Shown piece after piece: positions 33,721 through 42,225 of a DNA stretch of 64,000 nucleotides (the stretch's first letter is position 1; each line of letters starts with the position of its first letter). Made by a program: the position numbers and the translations under genes. Source of the stretch: DATLXU01 sp035575515 (GTDB taxonomy: Bacteria; Acidobacteriota; Blastocatellia; UBA7656); contig DATLXU010000077.1 of assembly GCA_035575515.1 (NCBI GenBank), forward strand, positions 61,856-125,855, in the 5' to 3' direction. The notes beneath the pieces were generated by a model that had not been told where the DNA came from, did no database searches, and saw nothing but the letters and a program-made list of their open reading frames with translations.

Positions 33721-34584
33721 ATGAAAGTCGAAACAGGTGTCATTGCCGCAGCCGGGTCAGGAACGCGAATGCTGCCGGTATCGCTCGGCTATCCTAAAGA
33801 ACTGCTTCCCATTATCAACAAGCCCGCGATTCATCTCATCATTGAAGAGTATATTAATTCCGGCGTTAAAAGAATCATTGTAGTCACGGGCGCGAACCCT
33901 GAGCCGCTTCGTCGCCAGTACGACCTGTCGAATCTCCCGCCGCGAGGCAAGTACAAATCGCTCGATGAATTCGTTGACAAGCTGTCAGGGATAGAGATCA
34001 TCTTCGAGCCGCAGCGCGGGCCTTATGGCAACGGCACGCCGCTTATGGTCGCGCGGTCTCACATCCCCGAAGGAGAAGGGTTCATCTATTCCTACGGCGA
34101 TGACATCATCAAATCGAAGTCGCCATTCACGCGCCAGCTAATCGAAGCTCACAATCGCACGGGCGCGCTCGTCGTCGGCGTGCAGGAGGTCGCGTGGGAA
34201 GACGTAGTTCGCTACGGCATTGCGCAGGTCGAGCCTGAAAGCAGCGAGAACGTATTGAGCGACGTTGTAGAAAAACCTTCGCGCGAGGAAGCCCTGTCTA
34301 ATCTTGCAATGTTCGGGCGATTCCTGCTTTCGCACGACATCATTAATATCCTCGGCGAGATTCCGCTCGGCAAATCAGGTGAGCTATGGCTTACGGATGC
34401 GGTGCGAGAATACATCCAACGCGGCGGGCGCGTTGTTGCCGAAGAGGTGAAAGACGGTGAATGGCTGACAATCGGCGACCCGGTGAACTATCTGAAAACT
34501 TTAATGGCTTATGCCCTCTCGGATGATGAGATTCGCCGCGCGCTTGAGCCGCGAATGCGTGAGTCGCTAGAGGCGGGAGATTGA
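33721..34584 (+). CDS. GalU-like nucleotidyltransferase
   Basis: A 287-residue sugar-phosphate nucleotidyltransferase. The N-terminal signature GVIAAAGSGTRMLPVSLGYPKELLPIINKPAIHL is that of GalU-type UTP--glucose-1-phosphate uridylyltransferases, with the PKE motif and the Arg of the nucleotide loop. RGPYGNGTPLMVA replaces the GLGHAV stretch of classic GalU. FIYSYGDDIIKS gives the metal-binding Asp pair, and VVEKPSREEALSNLAMFGRFLLS with GELWLTDAVREY is the sugar site. It makes an NDP-sugar for polysaccharide or glycolipid synthesis, most probably UDP-glucose, but the changed loop leaves room for another sugar. GGAG lies before the ATG. Confidence 0.85.
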   Translation: MKVETGVIAAAGSGTRMLPVSLGYPKELLPIINKPAIHLIIEEYINSGVKRIIVVTGANPEPLRRQYDLSNLPPRGKYKSLDEFVDKLSGIEIIFEPQRGPYGNGTPLMVARSHIPEGEGFIYSYGDDIIKSKSPFTRQLIEAHNRTGALVVGVQEVAWEDVVRYGIAQVEPESSENVLSDVVEKPSREEALSNLAMFGRFLLSHDIINILGEIPLGKSGELWLTDAVREYIQRGGRVVAEEVKDGEWLTIGDPVNYLKTLMAYALSDDEIRRALEPRMRESLEAGD

Positions 34585-34598
34585 AATGGTTGATGCAT

Positions 34599-35744
34599 TC
34601 AACGTGCAGGATTGCTTGCCGCAGATTCTGCCATTCGCTTTGCTTCGTTGCTAGTGAGCGCTTTCAGAAACTCAACGAGGTCATGCTGCTCACTCTCAGT
34701 CAGATCAATCGGTTCAAGCTGCCAGTCTCGATTCGGATTGTCCATCCCGCCTTTGAGATAAAACTTCACCACGTCTTCGAGCGTCGCCGCGCTGCCGTCG
34801 TGAAAGTAAGGCGCGGTCAATTCGACGTTGCGCAGCGAGGGAACTTTGAACGCGCCAATATCTAGCGCGATGCCTGTCACTAAAAAGCGGCCAAGCGAAT
34901 GTGCGCCTTCTTCATTCGCGATTGAATCGAGCTTCACCTGCGAATCCACTCGTGACAAGTCCATAGCGCGACGGGCAAAGCGGTCGAAGTCTTTGGCCTT
35001 AACAGCAACTCCAGTGTTGCGATAGTTCATATCGCTCAGAAACGGGAACGACTGATTGAAAGTGTGGCAGACCGTGCATCGAGCCTTGCCGCGAAACAGA
35101 ATCATTCCGTTACGCGCCGACTCACTGAGCGCATCCAAATCGCCAGCCAGATAGCGGTCAACAGGCGAATTGCCTGCGACGAGCGTGCGCTCATAGGTGG
35201 CAATCGCCTTCGCGATTAAATCTATCGTGACCGGCTTGCCAAACGCCTGTTTGAATTGCTTTGAATACTGCTGGTCGACTGCGACTCGCGCTACTACCTG
35301 CTCGTGCGTTTGACTGCCCATTTCGTCGGGATTCGTCAGCGGCATCTTCGCCTGTTCCTCAAGCGACCCGGCGCGGCCATCCCAGAACTGGCCTGAGTTG
35401 AACATTGCATTAAGCAGTGTCGGGGTATTGCGAACGCCGAGCCTCCCGCCTATGCCTTCGGCCACGCGCTTGCCGTCCGTGAATGCCAACTTAGGATCGT
35501 GGCAGGTAGCGCAACTGACCGTGCCATCGGCAGACAATCTCTTGTCGAAAAAAAGCTCGCGGCCAAGCTCGACCTTTTCAGGAGTCACCGGATTATCTTT
35601 CGGAACATAGTATTCCCACAAGTCGCGAGTGATGCCGAGCGGGAGCTTGATCTCCATTGATGAATTTTGCTGCGCGGCGGCATCGGCATAAGCGAACGCC
35701 GCAATGGCAATCGCTAGAATGGCAATCGGTCGCAGTTTTCTCAT
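34599..35744 (-). CDS. Di-haem cytochrome c peroxidase (CcpA/MauG family)
   Basis: A 381-residue exported protein with a signal peptide ending near DAAAQ (residue 25). Two haem c sites are present: CATCH (78-82) and CTVCH (223-227), the spacing of bacterial di-haem peroxidases. YFHDGSAATLEDVVKFYLKGG and the FKVPSLRNVELTAPY region with a possible distal Met or Tyr ligand are conserved. It reduces hydrogen peroxide in the periplasm using cytochrome c, or acts as a MauG-like modifying enzyme. The MauG-type marker (Tyr distal ligand) cannot be decided by eye. The gene converges with the GalU-like gene. Confidence 0.92.
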   Translation of the reverse strand: MRKLRPIAILAIAIAAFAYADAAAQQNSSMEIKLPLGITRDLWEYYVPKDNPVTPEKVELGRELFFDKRLSADGTVSCATCHDPKLAFTDGKRVAEGIGGRLGVRNTPTLLNAMFNSGQFWDGRAGSLEEQAKMPLTNPDEMGSQTHEQVVARVAVDQQYSKQFKQAFGKPVTIDLIAKAIATYERTLVAGNSPVDRYLAGDLDALSESARNGMILFRGKARCTVCHTFNQSFPFLSDMNYRNTGVAVKAKDFDRFARRAMDLSRVDSQVKLDSIANEEGAHSLGRFLVTGIALDIGAFKVPSLRNVELTAPYFHDGSAATLEDVVKFYLKGGMDNPNRDWQLEPIDLTESEQHDLVEFLKALTSNEAKRMAESAASNPAR

Positions 35745-35827
35745 GCTTGTTGAAAGGTTATATGTTGATCGCCGCCACGAAACCGGCTCTGGGAGCCAGT
35801 TTCAAGCCATCCATCGCTTTGGCGCTC

Positions 35828-36487
35828 TTATTGTTCAGCTTGACCTTTGATAACAAACGCAATTGGCATATCGGCCCCGCCCGCGCTCTTAACCGAAGCG
35901 CTGAATACAAGATGGCCGTGCTCGTTTTGTGTGACAGCAGCCGCGTTCGCTTTACCTTCAGGTGCGACGAGGCTTATCACAGCAGGGTGATTCGTCCCGG
36001 TAGTTTTCGCGCTCATCTTAACAAGCTCATCGAATTTGTACTGCGCGTCTGCGTTCTGATCTACGCTCACCGGAATGAGCAAAAGAAAATCGCGAATCGG
36101 CGATATGCCGAGATGGTTTCCATCCGCAGGGTGCAGCGCGTAACGAAGCGTGTAGCTTCCCTGTTTAATCTGCTGCCCGCGAAAATCTGTGGCCTGCTTC
36201 GGAAAAGTTATCACACCGATCAGGGTTGATTCGCCGATGTTGTTATAAACTGCGCCGGGCGCGTCTGTCTTGCCTGCAGGCACGCTAGCGCGAAGCCAGA
36301 TGTCGCAAAGCGCGTTGCCGTCCGCGAGAACCACGCGATGACCTTTTGGTTCAAGCGCCTTGCGAACCGATTCCGATGCGCTCGCGTCCGCGAATGCTCC
36401 GATGGATTCAACCTTGTTGCTCTGTGCCGATGCTCGAAAATGAATTGCTATGATTACGAGCGATAAAACAAGAACCTTGCGTACCAT
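35828..36487 (-). CDS. Secreted protein of unknown function
   Basis: A 219-residue protein starting at the ATG at 36487 (MVRKVLVLSLVIIAIHF), preceded by GGAGA; the open frame further upstream is repeat-derived and not coding. The signal peptide ends near RASAQ (residue 22). The mature part contains EPKGHRVVLADGNALCDIWLRASVP, then a beta-rich stretch GVITFPKQATDFRGQQIKQGSYTLRYALHP typical of a DUF2911-like sandwich, and FLLLIPVSVDQNADAQYKFDELVKMS. No catalytic residues are evident. Similar secreted proteins are common in Acidobacteriota by my recollection, but I cannot name a family. Confidence 0.7.
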   Translation of the reverse strand: MVRKVLVLSLVIIAIHFRASAQSNKVESIGAFADASASESVRKALEPKGHRVVLADGNALCDIWLRASVPAGKTDAPGAVYNNIGESTLIGVITFPKQATDFRGQQIKQGSYTLRYALHPADGNHLGISPIRDFLLLIPVSVDQNADAQYKFDELVKMSAKTTGTNHPAVISLVAPEGKANAAAVTQNEHGHLVFSASVKSAGGADMPIAFVIKGQAEQ

Positions 36488-36505
36488 CAAAACGTCTCCG
36501 ATTAA

Positions 36506-36638
36506 CACGAAGGCACAAAGCCCACAAAGAAAGCCTGTTCCACAAGTCTCTTCGCAGTCTTTGTGCCGCTTATGATTTCTGCGTTCTCTGCATCTCAGCG
36601 CGAGGCAATCATCATGCAGAGCCGCAGAGAACGCAGAA
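36506..36638. repeat. Nested inverted repeats of 8-9-base period
   Basis: CACGAAGG/CACAAAGCC/CACAAAGAA (from 36506, roughly nine-base period) is faced by CTTTGTG near 36559-36565. Next to it TTCTGCGTTCTCTGC (36577-36591) pairs perfectly with GCAGAGAACGCAGAA (36624-36638), and GCAGAG recurs three times. The block separates two secreted-protein genes. Confidence 0.7.
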
Positions 36639-36658
36639 CAATTCACGTTGAAGAAAAT

Positions 36659-37333
36659 TTATCGCGCGAAGGTGCCGACGAATGCACTGCGCCGCCCGTG
36701 CGAGCTCCACACGACACCAAGCCCGCGCCCGTTGAACTCATCCGTTTCTGCCACGGCTGGCATCGAATGGGTCAAGGAAGCGAGCGGCGGATAATAGACC
36801 TCTTCATTGCCGCACAGATGGTCTTTGCCGCCAATCGCGCGCGTCTCGATGCTCGCGTAGCGGCCCGCGTGCAAGACAGTCTTTGAGAAGTGTTCGCCTT
36901 CGTGGCTCACTCGCATCTCAATCGGCGCGGTCTCGACGCTGACGACGTTCTTGAGCAACTCGCCCGCCATGTCTTGCGCGAAACTGACGAGAGCTTTGCG
37001 CTGCGCGTCGTTCGCTCGCTCGTCAACGATCATCACAGCTTTCGCGGGATAAGGGTTGTTATACTCATCACCGAGCGTAGCATTTGCTTTCACGACTCCG
37101 ACGACGCTCAAGCCTTCGAGGTCAACGCCGTTCCAGTTTCCCTTTTCGACCCGCCACGCGAGTATAGCCTGATCGCCTGCGAGGTTGACCTCGCCGTTGG
37201 CGACGCACGGACCGGTCCAAACATCGGCGCTGCGCGTCTCGATGTATTCGCCAGAGATTTGTTGAGCCTTGCCAGTTGCCGACATCATCAGCACCGTCAG
37301 GCCAATCGCCGCAAAGAGTAACATCCTTCGCAT
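36659..37333 (-). CDS. DUF1326-type secreted protein
   Basis: A 224-residue protein. The start is the ATG at 37333, eight bases after AAGGAG; an upstream GTG is less likely. The signal peptide ends near GKAQ (residue 23). The mature part 'SGEYIETRSADVWTGPCVANGEVNLAGDQAILAWRVEKGNWNGVDLEGLSVVGVV' is typical of DUF1326 proteins, which begin with a YxE...C pair of beta strands. The C-terminal half contains HEGEHFSKTVLHAGRYASIETRAIGGKDHLCGNEEVYYPPLA. The two Cys (about 39 and 177) may form a disulfide. Function is unknown. Confidence 0.78.
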   Translation of the reverse strand: MRRMLLFAAIGLTVLMMSATGKAQQISGEYIETRSADVWTGPCVANGEVNLAGDQAILAWRVEKGNWNGVDLEGLSVVGVVKANATLGDEYNNPYPAKAVMIVDERANDAQRKALVSFAQDMAGELLKNVVSVETAPIEMRVSHEGEHFSKTVLHAGRYASIETRAIGGKDHLCGNEEVYYPPLASLTHSMPAVAETDEFNGRGLGVVWSSHGRRSAFVGTFAR

Positions 37334-37412
37334 TTCTTCCACTCCTTTTTGCTGCTAATCAAGTACCGAACCTGTTTTGAATTTAGCCCTCGCGCCTGCT
37401 TGCGTCAAGGAG

Positions 37413-37449
37413 CTTGTAAGGGCGACAACCGCAAGGCCACCCTTACAAG
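37413..37449. repeat. Ten-base perfect inverted repeat, possible terminator
   Basis: CTTGTAAGGG (37413-37422) pairs with CCCTTACAAG (37440-37449) around a 17-base GC-rich loop. It follows the last gene of the molybdenum hydroxylase operon on the minus strand. There is no T-run, so it may stop transcription with help or protect the message end. Confidence 0.6.
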
Positions 37450-37464
37450 TTAGTGACTAACTGC

Positions 37465-37692
37465 TCAGACTTGCCCCGTGCCATAACACGCGCGGTCTGA
37501 CGACGTGCATTCTCCCGGCTCTGCCAATCTGCCGTCAGGCCCTATGCAGGTCTGCGTGTACAAACACCAGAACGAGCCGTCATTCGAGGGTGGCACGCTC
37601 GGATCGTGCGGAACCTGGATGAACATGCCCTTCCATCTGAGGTGAGGGCACAGGTCAGGGTGATTGACGTTGAACCTGTCTGCTTCGTTCAT
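37465..37692 (-). CDS. Small Cys-rich protein of the aldehyde oxidoreductase operon
   Basis: A 75-residue protein that starts in an ATGA overlap with the end of the FAD-subunit gene, so it is translated with it. It has five cysteines (15, 43, 49, 62, 69) and two early histidines (11, 17). The pattern HPDLCPHLRWKGMF and FWCLYTQTCIGPDG suggests a small metal-binding or disulfide-bonded fold. There is no signal peptide, no CxxC pair and no similarity I can name. Its place at the end of the operon suggests a role in assembly or electron transfer of the molybdenum enzyme; this is inference from position only. Confidence 0.7.
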   Translation of the reverse strand: MNEADRFNVNHPDLCPHLRWKGMFIQVPHDPSVPPSNDGSFWCLYTQTCIGPDGRLAEPGECTSSDRACYGTGQV

Positions 37693-38717
37693 CGCGCACC
37701 TCCTTTCGCGGCTTCTAAGACCGCACGCTTGACCGCTACGCGCGCAAGCTGAATCTTGTAGCCGTTGCGACTGAGCGCCTTCGCTTTCGATACGGCAGCG
37801 TCGCCCGCAGCCTTAGCCGTCTCTTCCGTGATCGTTTTGCCAACCAACGCTTCTTCAGCTTCCGTCGAGCGCCAAGGCACAGGCGCGACGTGGCCCAATA
37901 CCACGCGCGCTGCCGTCACCTTGTTGCCGTTCATTGTGAGCGCAACCGACGCGGCGGCGAGCGGCCAATCGAGAGCCTCTTTCTGCCTGACTTCATAAGT
38001 CGCGCTGCGAGCAGAGGTCGCGGGCACGATGATCTCAGTAACGATCTCGTTTGGCTTGAGGTCATACTCGCGAGCGTCATTCGATTGAGGAATCGTGAAG
38101 AATTTTTCCGCAGCGACTTCGCGCGCGCCCTTCGGCCCGAAGATTCGCACTCTGGCATCGTAGGCAATCAGCGCGGGGGCTAGGCTCGATGGATTCACGA
38201 AATAAGCTGGCCCGTCATTGCCCAGTATCGCGTGATAGCGATTGTCGCCCGCAGTCACAAGCGATTCGCCTTTCTCATCGGTTCCCAACAATCCAAAGCC
38301 TGCGCGGTAGTACCAGCAACGAGGCCGCTGGCAGAGGTCGCCGCCTACGGTTCCCATCGAGCGAATCTGCGGGCTTGTTATCCCTTCGGCAGCCTGAATG
38401 AGAGCGGGGAAGCGCCGCCTGACATCAGCGTTATCAATCAACTGCTGGATGGTGACGAGCGAGCCGATAGTGACGTTTTCGATCCTGCGGCCTGCTCGCA
38501 CTCCGCCTCTCGCGCCGGGCGATGTGGCAAGCTTAATCTCGCGAAGCTCGGCAATCTCTTTTATGTTTACGACGCGCTTCGGGTGAACCACGTCGTCTTT
38601 CATCAACGCTAGCAGGTCGGTTCCTCCGGCAAGCACTTCTGCATCATTCCAACTGCTGCCTAAAAGTCCGACTGCCTGTTCTTTAGTTGTAGGGCTGGCG
38701 TATTCAAATGCGCGCAT
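37689..38717 (-). CDS. FAD-binding subunit of a xanthine dehydrogenase/aldehyde oxidoreductase
   Basis: A 342-residue protein starting at the ATG at 38717, six bases after GGGAGG and overlapping the end of the molybdenum subunit. FAD-binding motifs of the family are present: EVLAGGTDLLALMKD (about 24-38), a central TIGSLVTIQQLIDNADVRRRFPALIQAAEGITSPQIRSMGTVGGDLCQRPRC, and FFTIPQSNDAREYDLKPNEIVTEIIVP. The second part is the CO-dehydrogenase flavoprotein C-terminal domain with ALDWPLAAASVALTM. It passes electrons from the iron-sulfur subunit to an acceptor. RCWYYR next to the flavin site is shared with aldehyde dehydrogenases of the PaoB type. Confidence 0.93.
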   Translation of the reverse strand: MRAFEYASPTTKEQAVGLLGSSWNDAEVLAGGTDLLALMKDDVVHPKRVVNIKEIAELREIKLATSPGARGGVRAGRRIENVTIGSLVTIQQLIDNADVRRRFPALIQAAEGITSPQIRSMGTVGGDLCQRPRCWYYRAGFGLLGTDEKGESLVTAGDNRYHAILGNDGPAYFVNPSSLAPALIAYDARVRIFGPKGAREVAAEKFFTIPQSNDAREYDLKPNEIVTEIIVPATSARSATYEVRQKEALDWPLAAASVALTMNGNKVTAARVVLGHVAPVPWRSTEAEEALVGKTITEETAKAAGDAAVSKAKALSRNGYKIQLARVAVKRAVLEAAKGGAR

Positions 38718-40851
38718 TGTTGCCTCCCTTCTTTTCCAAAGCTGCAAGCACTCGGTCGGGTGTGAGCGGAAGGTGCGGCACGCGCACGCCAATCGCATTC
38801 GCAACGGCGTTCGATATGGCCGCGCCCGGCGAAATCACGGGCGGCTCGCCAAGACCTATCACTCCGCGCTCGTCGTAGCCTTTGCCTGTCATCATGTGAA
38901 CGACCAGCTCGCCTATGTCGCCGATGCCTGCAAGCTTGTAAAACTCCATGTTCGGATTGAGCATTCGCCCCGTCTTCGCGTCCATGACCTTTTCTTCAAA
39001 GAGCGAATAAGCGATGCCCATAATCATCGCGCCGTAAACTTGGCTTTCAGCCGTCTTCAAATCAATAATCAAGCCGCAGTCTTGAACCGCGACCATCTTG
39101 TTGATCTTGACTATCCCTGTTTCAACGTCAACCGAAACGTCGGCCATCTGCACGCCGCCGACACCTTGATTCGTGAGCGTGCCCGGTCCGGGATTCTTGC
39201 CGCGAACCGTGAGCGGCATTCCGCCGAGCTTCGCGCACGCCTGCTGCCACGTCATGCTTCGATTGGGCGCGCCTTTGGCTTGAATCCTTCCGCCGACGGC
39301 TTCGAGGTCTTCGGGTTTTGCGTCCAACGCGGGCGCGACCTTCGCAAAGATTTGGTCGAGCGCATCGAGCGCCGCGCGGCGCGTTGACGAGCTTACGCCG
39401 CCGATGGTCGTCGAGCCGCCTGAGCCGCCCGACGTCGGATAGCGATTGTCGCCAATCAGAATCTTTATCGCATCAAGCGGCAGGCCGAACGTGTCGGCTG
39501 CGACGATTGCCAGAGCCGTGCGCGTTCCGGTTCCCAGATCCTGCGTGCCCATCTTTAATTCAACCGAGCCGTCGGGTTGAATCGTTATGTCGCAATCGCT
39601 CGGATGGCCAAGCCCGCCCCACGTGTGAAGCGATACGCCAAGCCCGCGCTTTATCGGGCCTGCGCTCTTATCGCCGCGCGCGTGCCAGTTCTTTTTCCAC
39701 TCGATCAAGTCGGCGGCTATCTTCAACTCATCAGCGTAAATCTGCGCGCGTTGACCTGTGAGCGCGATGTTCTTCAAGAAGAAATCAACCGGGTCCATGC
39801 CGAGCGCGGCCGCAGTGTCATCGAGCGCGCACATAGTTATCAAGCAGCCTTGCGGGTGCGACGGCGCTCGCCATGCGCGCGCGGGGCCGATGTTTGTCGC
39901 AATCGCGGTGTGCTGCTTGCGCTGATTCGGGATGACAAAGATGTACGGGAGAGGCGGCGAGCCTCCGCTGCCTTGTCCGCCAGTGGCCCACGATTCGGAT
40001 TGCCACGCGAGGAGCGTGCCGTCCTTCTTCGCGCCGATCTTCACGTTCGCGTAAGCCGAAGGCCGCGCGCCCGCGACCATCAACTCAGCGTCGCGCTCAA
40101 GAAACATCTTGACGGGCTTGCCGCCTGCGATCTTCGAGATGCGAGCGGCTTCGATGCCCCAGCGGTCGGGGCCGAACTTGCTGCCGAACCCGCCGCCGAT
40201 GTGATCCTGCTTGACGCGAATGTTGCCCGCAGGAATTTGAAGCGGCCCGGCCATCTGGCCAGCGATGCCCGAAACGTTTTGCGTTGACATGTGGACGAGA
40301 AGGTTTTGATTCTCGTCCCACTCAGCGACCGTGCCGTGCGGCTCAAGGCAGCAGTGAGTTATCACGGGCAGCCCGTAATGGCCTTCGTGGATAACCTCCG
40401 ATTCAGCGAATGCCTTTTCTGGATCCTCGACAATCACTGCGTCCGATGGCTTTGCGTTATCGCCTGCGTTCTTCGGGTCTGTGTCAACGACGTAGTGGGG
40501 CAGGACTTCGTATTGAACCTTGATTGCGCGGATAGCGTCTTCGGCTATCGCTTCGCTTTCGGCTGCGACGCCGACAATCTCATCGCCCGCCCATCGAATC
40601 TCGGTTCCCGCGTCCTGAATAATTTTGATGGCCTTCACGCCCGGTATCTTTTCAGCCGCGCTCGTGTCAATGCTCACGATCTTCGCGTGCGCGTGAGGCG
40701 AGCGGAGTATCTTGCCGAAAAGCATTCCGGGCCGGTTGATGTCGAATGAGTACTTTGCGCGGCCAGAAACTTTCTGCGGGCCGTCCAGTCGCGAGATGCG
40801 CTTGCCGATAAGGCTGCGCTTGTCTGCATCGGGCCATTTATACTCAGCCAT
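38704..40851 (-). CDS. Molybdopterin-binding subunit of a xanthine dehydrogenase/aldehyde oxidoreductase
   Basis: A 715-residue catalytic subunit that binds the molybdenum cofactor (probably with cytosine dinucleotide). The first domain runs from IGKRISRLDGPQKVSGRAKYSFDI to VLPHYVVDTDP. Cofactor loops include GGGFGSKFG, ARAWRAPSHPQGCLI and GSGGSTTIGGVSSSTRRA. The catalytic Glu is in GLGEPPVISPGAAISNAVANA. Such enzymes hydroxylate aldehydes or aromatic heterocycles with water as oxygen donor. Substrate pocket residues cannot be judged here. The gene overlaps the iron-sulfur gene by eight bases and the FAD gene by 14. Confidence 0.95.
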   Translation of the reverse strand: MAEYKWPDADKRSLIGKRISRLDGPQKVSGRAKYSFDINRPGMLFGKILRSPHAHAKIVSIDTSAAEKIPGVKAIKIIQDAGTEIRWAGDEIVGVAAESEAIAEDAIRAIKVQYEVLPHYVVDTDPKNAGDNAKPSDAVIVEDPEKAFAESEVIHEGHYGLPVITHCCLEPHGTVAEWDENQNLLVHMSTQNVSGIAGQMAGPLQIPAGNIRVKQDHIGGGFGSKFGPDRWGIEAARISKIAGGKPVKMFLERDAELMVAGARPSAYANVKIGAKKDGTLLAWQSESWATGGQGSGGSPPLPYIFVIPNQRKQHTAIATNIGPARAWRAPSHPQGCLITMCALDDTAAALGMDPVDFFLKNIALTGQRAQIYADELKIAADLIEWKKNWHARGDKSAGPIKRGLGVSLHTWGGLGHPSDCDITIQPDGSVELKMGTQDLGTGTRTALAIVAADTFGLPLDAIKILIGDNRYPTSGGSGGSTTIGGVSSSTRRAALDALDQIFAKVAPALDAKPEDLEAVGGRIQAKGAPNRSMTWQQACAKLGGMPLTVRGKNPGPGTLTNQGVGGVQMADVSVDVETGIVKINKMVAVQDCGLIIDLKTAESQVYGAMIMGIAYSLFEEKVMDAKTGRMLNPNMEFYKLAGIGDIGELVVHMMTGKGYDERGVIGLGEPPVISPGAAISNAVANAIGVRVPHLPLTPDRVLAALEKKGGNNARI

Positions 40852-41497
40852 TGTTGCGCCCTCCTTTCTCGTCGTTAAGCGAGCCTCGCTTGCCTGCGGC
40901 CTGCATCACGGCGGCGCGAACGCCCATGTAGGTTCCGCACCGGCAGAGATTCCCGCCAAGCCCGCGCTCGACCTGCTCGCGCGTTGGATTTGGGTGTTTG
41001 TCCAAAAACGCTTTGCAGGCGACGACGAAGCCGGGCGTGCAGAAGCCGCATTGCTGCGCGTCGTTGTCGACGAAAGCCTGTTGAATCGGGTGGAGCTTGT
41101 CGCCCTGCATCAAGCCTTCAACGGTTGTGATCTGCTTGCCCTGCGCTTCGATTGCAAGCACCGAGCATGAATAAACGGGCTTACCGTCCATTATCACAGT
41201 GCAAGCGCCGCACGTTCCGCGATCACAAACGCGCTTCGCGCCGGTCAGATCAAGCTCGTTGCGAAGCGTATCGAGCAGCGTCACGCGAGGCTCGACCTGA
41301 GCGGTGAGCTGCTTGCCGTTGATTGTAAGCTTAATCGGCGTTTTGGTCGGGCCGTAGATTTTGACTTCGGCCCCCGCAACCTTGACTACTCGCGTGCCGA
41401 TGACGAGCGGGACCGAAATCGAGATGCCGGATACTTTAAGGAAATTGCGTCGAGAGAGGCCCGCAGGCTTCTCTTTCACTTCTTCATCATCACGCAT
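40844..41497 (-). CDS. Tat-exported [2Fe-2S] subunit of the aldehyde oxidoreductase
   Basis: A 217-residue protein starting at the ATG at 41497 (AAGGAGG six bases before it). It begins with a twin-arginine signal (SRRNFLKVSG, 15-24), so the folded complex is probably exported to the periplasm, as in the E. coli PaoABC enzyme. The plant-type [2Fe-2S] cluster is bound by Cys91, 96, 99 and 111 (CDRGTCGACT). The second cluster is bound by Cys150, 153, 185 and 187 (CGFCTPGF, LCRCGTY). The gene order FeS-Mo-FAD differs from paoABC (FeS-FAD-Mo). No molybdopterin insertion chaperone (PaoD/XdhC) is visible beside it. Confidence 0.95.
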   Translation of the reverse strand: MRDDEEVKEKPAGLSRRNFLKVSGISISVPLVIGTRVVKVAGAEVKIYGPTKTPIKLTINGKQLTAQVEPRVTLLDTLRNELDLTGAKRVCDRGTCGACTVIMDGKPVYSCSVLAIEAQGKQITTVEGLMQGDKLHPIQQAFVDNDAQQCGFCTPGFVVACKAFLDKHPNPTREQVERGLGGNLCRCGTYMGVRAAVMQAAGKRGSLNDEKGGRNNG

Positions 41498-41507
41498 TCT
41501 CGCCTCC

Positions 41508-41975
41508 TTAATCAGAGGGTGATTCTCTGAATTGAAGTTCATTGCGACAGCAGGGACACAAGCCCGGAGCGTAGGCCCTGATGTTGCACAGCTCGCAAAA
41601 GTAATAAATATCGTAAAGCTTTCCGTCACGAACCGACTGGACTTTGATGATCTCCAGTTGGTTTACGCCGTGAAGTTGCGCCGTGATTTGAAGCTCGCGT
41701 TGGCGGACTCGCGCGTCGGTGAAAATTGCGGCCTGAGTATCTGCCTCTGAAAATCGGTAGAGCTTCGAGTCTTTGTCAACAAAACCGAAGCGGCTCGTCT
41801 TGCAATAGAAAAGTGAATCAACGATGCGGCCCGCGTCATCGAGGCACACGGCTCGGCCTCTAATGACAGCGATCGCTGGTTGATCGGTGGAGTCTGCGCG
41901 GCTCGATTCGCCTGCGAAGATCAAAGGCGCGATGCAGACGATAATCAATGAAAGCCTTTGTAGGAGCCGAATCAT
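41508..41975 (-). CDS. Exported protein with a C-terminal zinc-ribbon-like motif
   Basis: A 155-residue protein with a signal peptide to about residue 21 (LIFAGES). The middle is a small beta-rich domain (AVIRGRAVCLDDAGRIVDSLFYCKTSRFGFVDKDSKLYRF). The end has CELCNIRAYAPGLCPCC (Cys127, 130, 140, 142, 143), a compact metal or zinc-ribbon knuckle that is unusual on an exported protein. It ends 11 bases before the Tat-exported FeS subunit, so it may be the first gene of that operon. Function is unknown. Confidence 0.72.
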   Translation of the reverse strand: MIRLLQRLSLIIVCIAPLIFAGESSRADSTDQPAIAVIRGRAVCLDDAGRIVDSLFYCKTSRFGFVDKDSKLYRFSEADTQAAIFTDARVRQRELQITAQLHGVNQLEIIKVQSVRDGKLYDIYYFCELCNIRAYAPGLCPCCRNELQFRESPSD

Positions 41976-42225
41976 CCGCCAATCCGCACGGTCGAGCTTG
42001 CCGCCGCAACCGAATCAATCTCCACTGGCTGCAAGTCTGATAGCTTGCGATTGTTTTGGTTAATTGTAGAGCGGCTGCGCGGGCTACATTATCACATTCT
42101 GGCTTAACGGAGCAAACCGCGCGGCCTTACGGTGCGAGCAAAATGGCGTGAAAAACGTCAATGGGCAGCGATTCTCGCGCTGCCCATGATTCTGCTTCGT
42201 TACCGAATTGCAGGAGTGACCGAAG

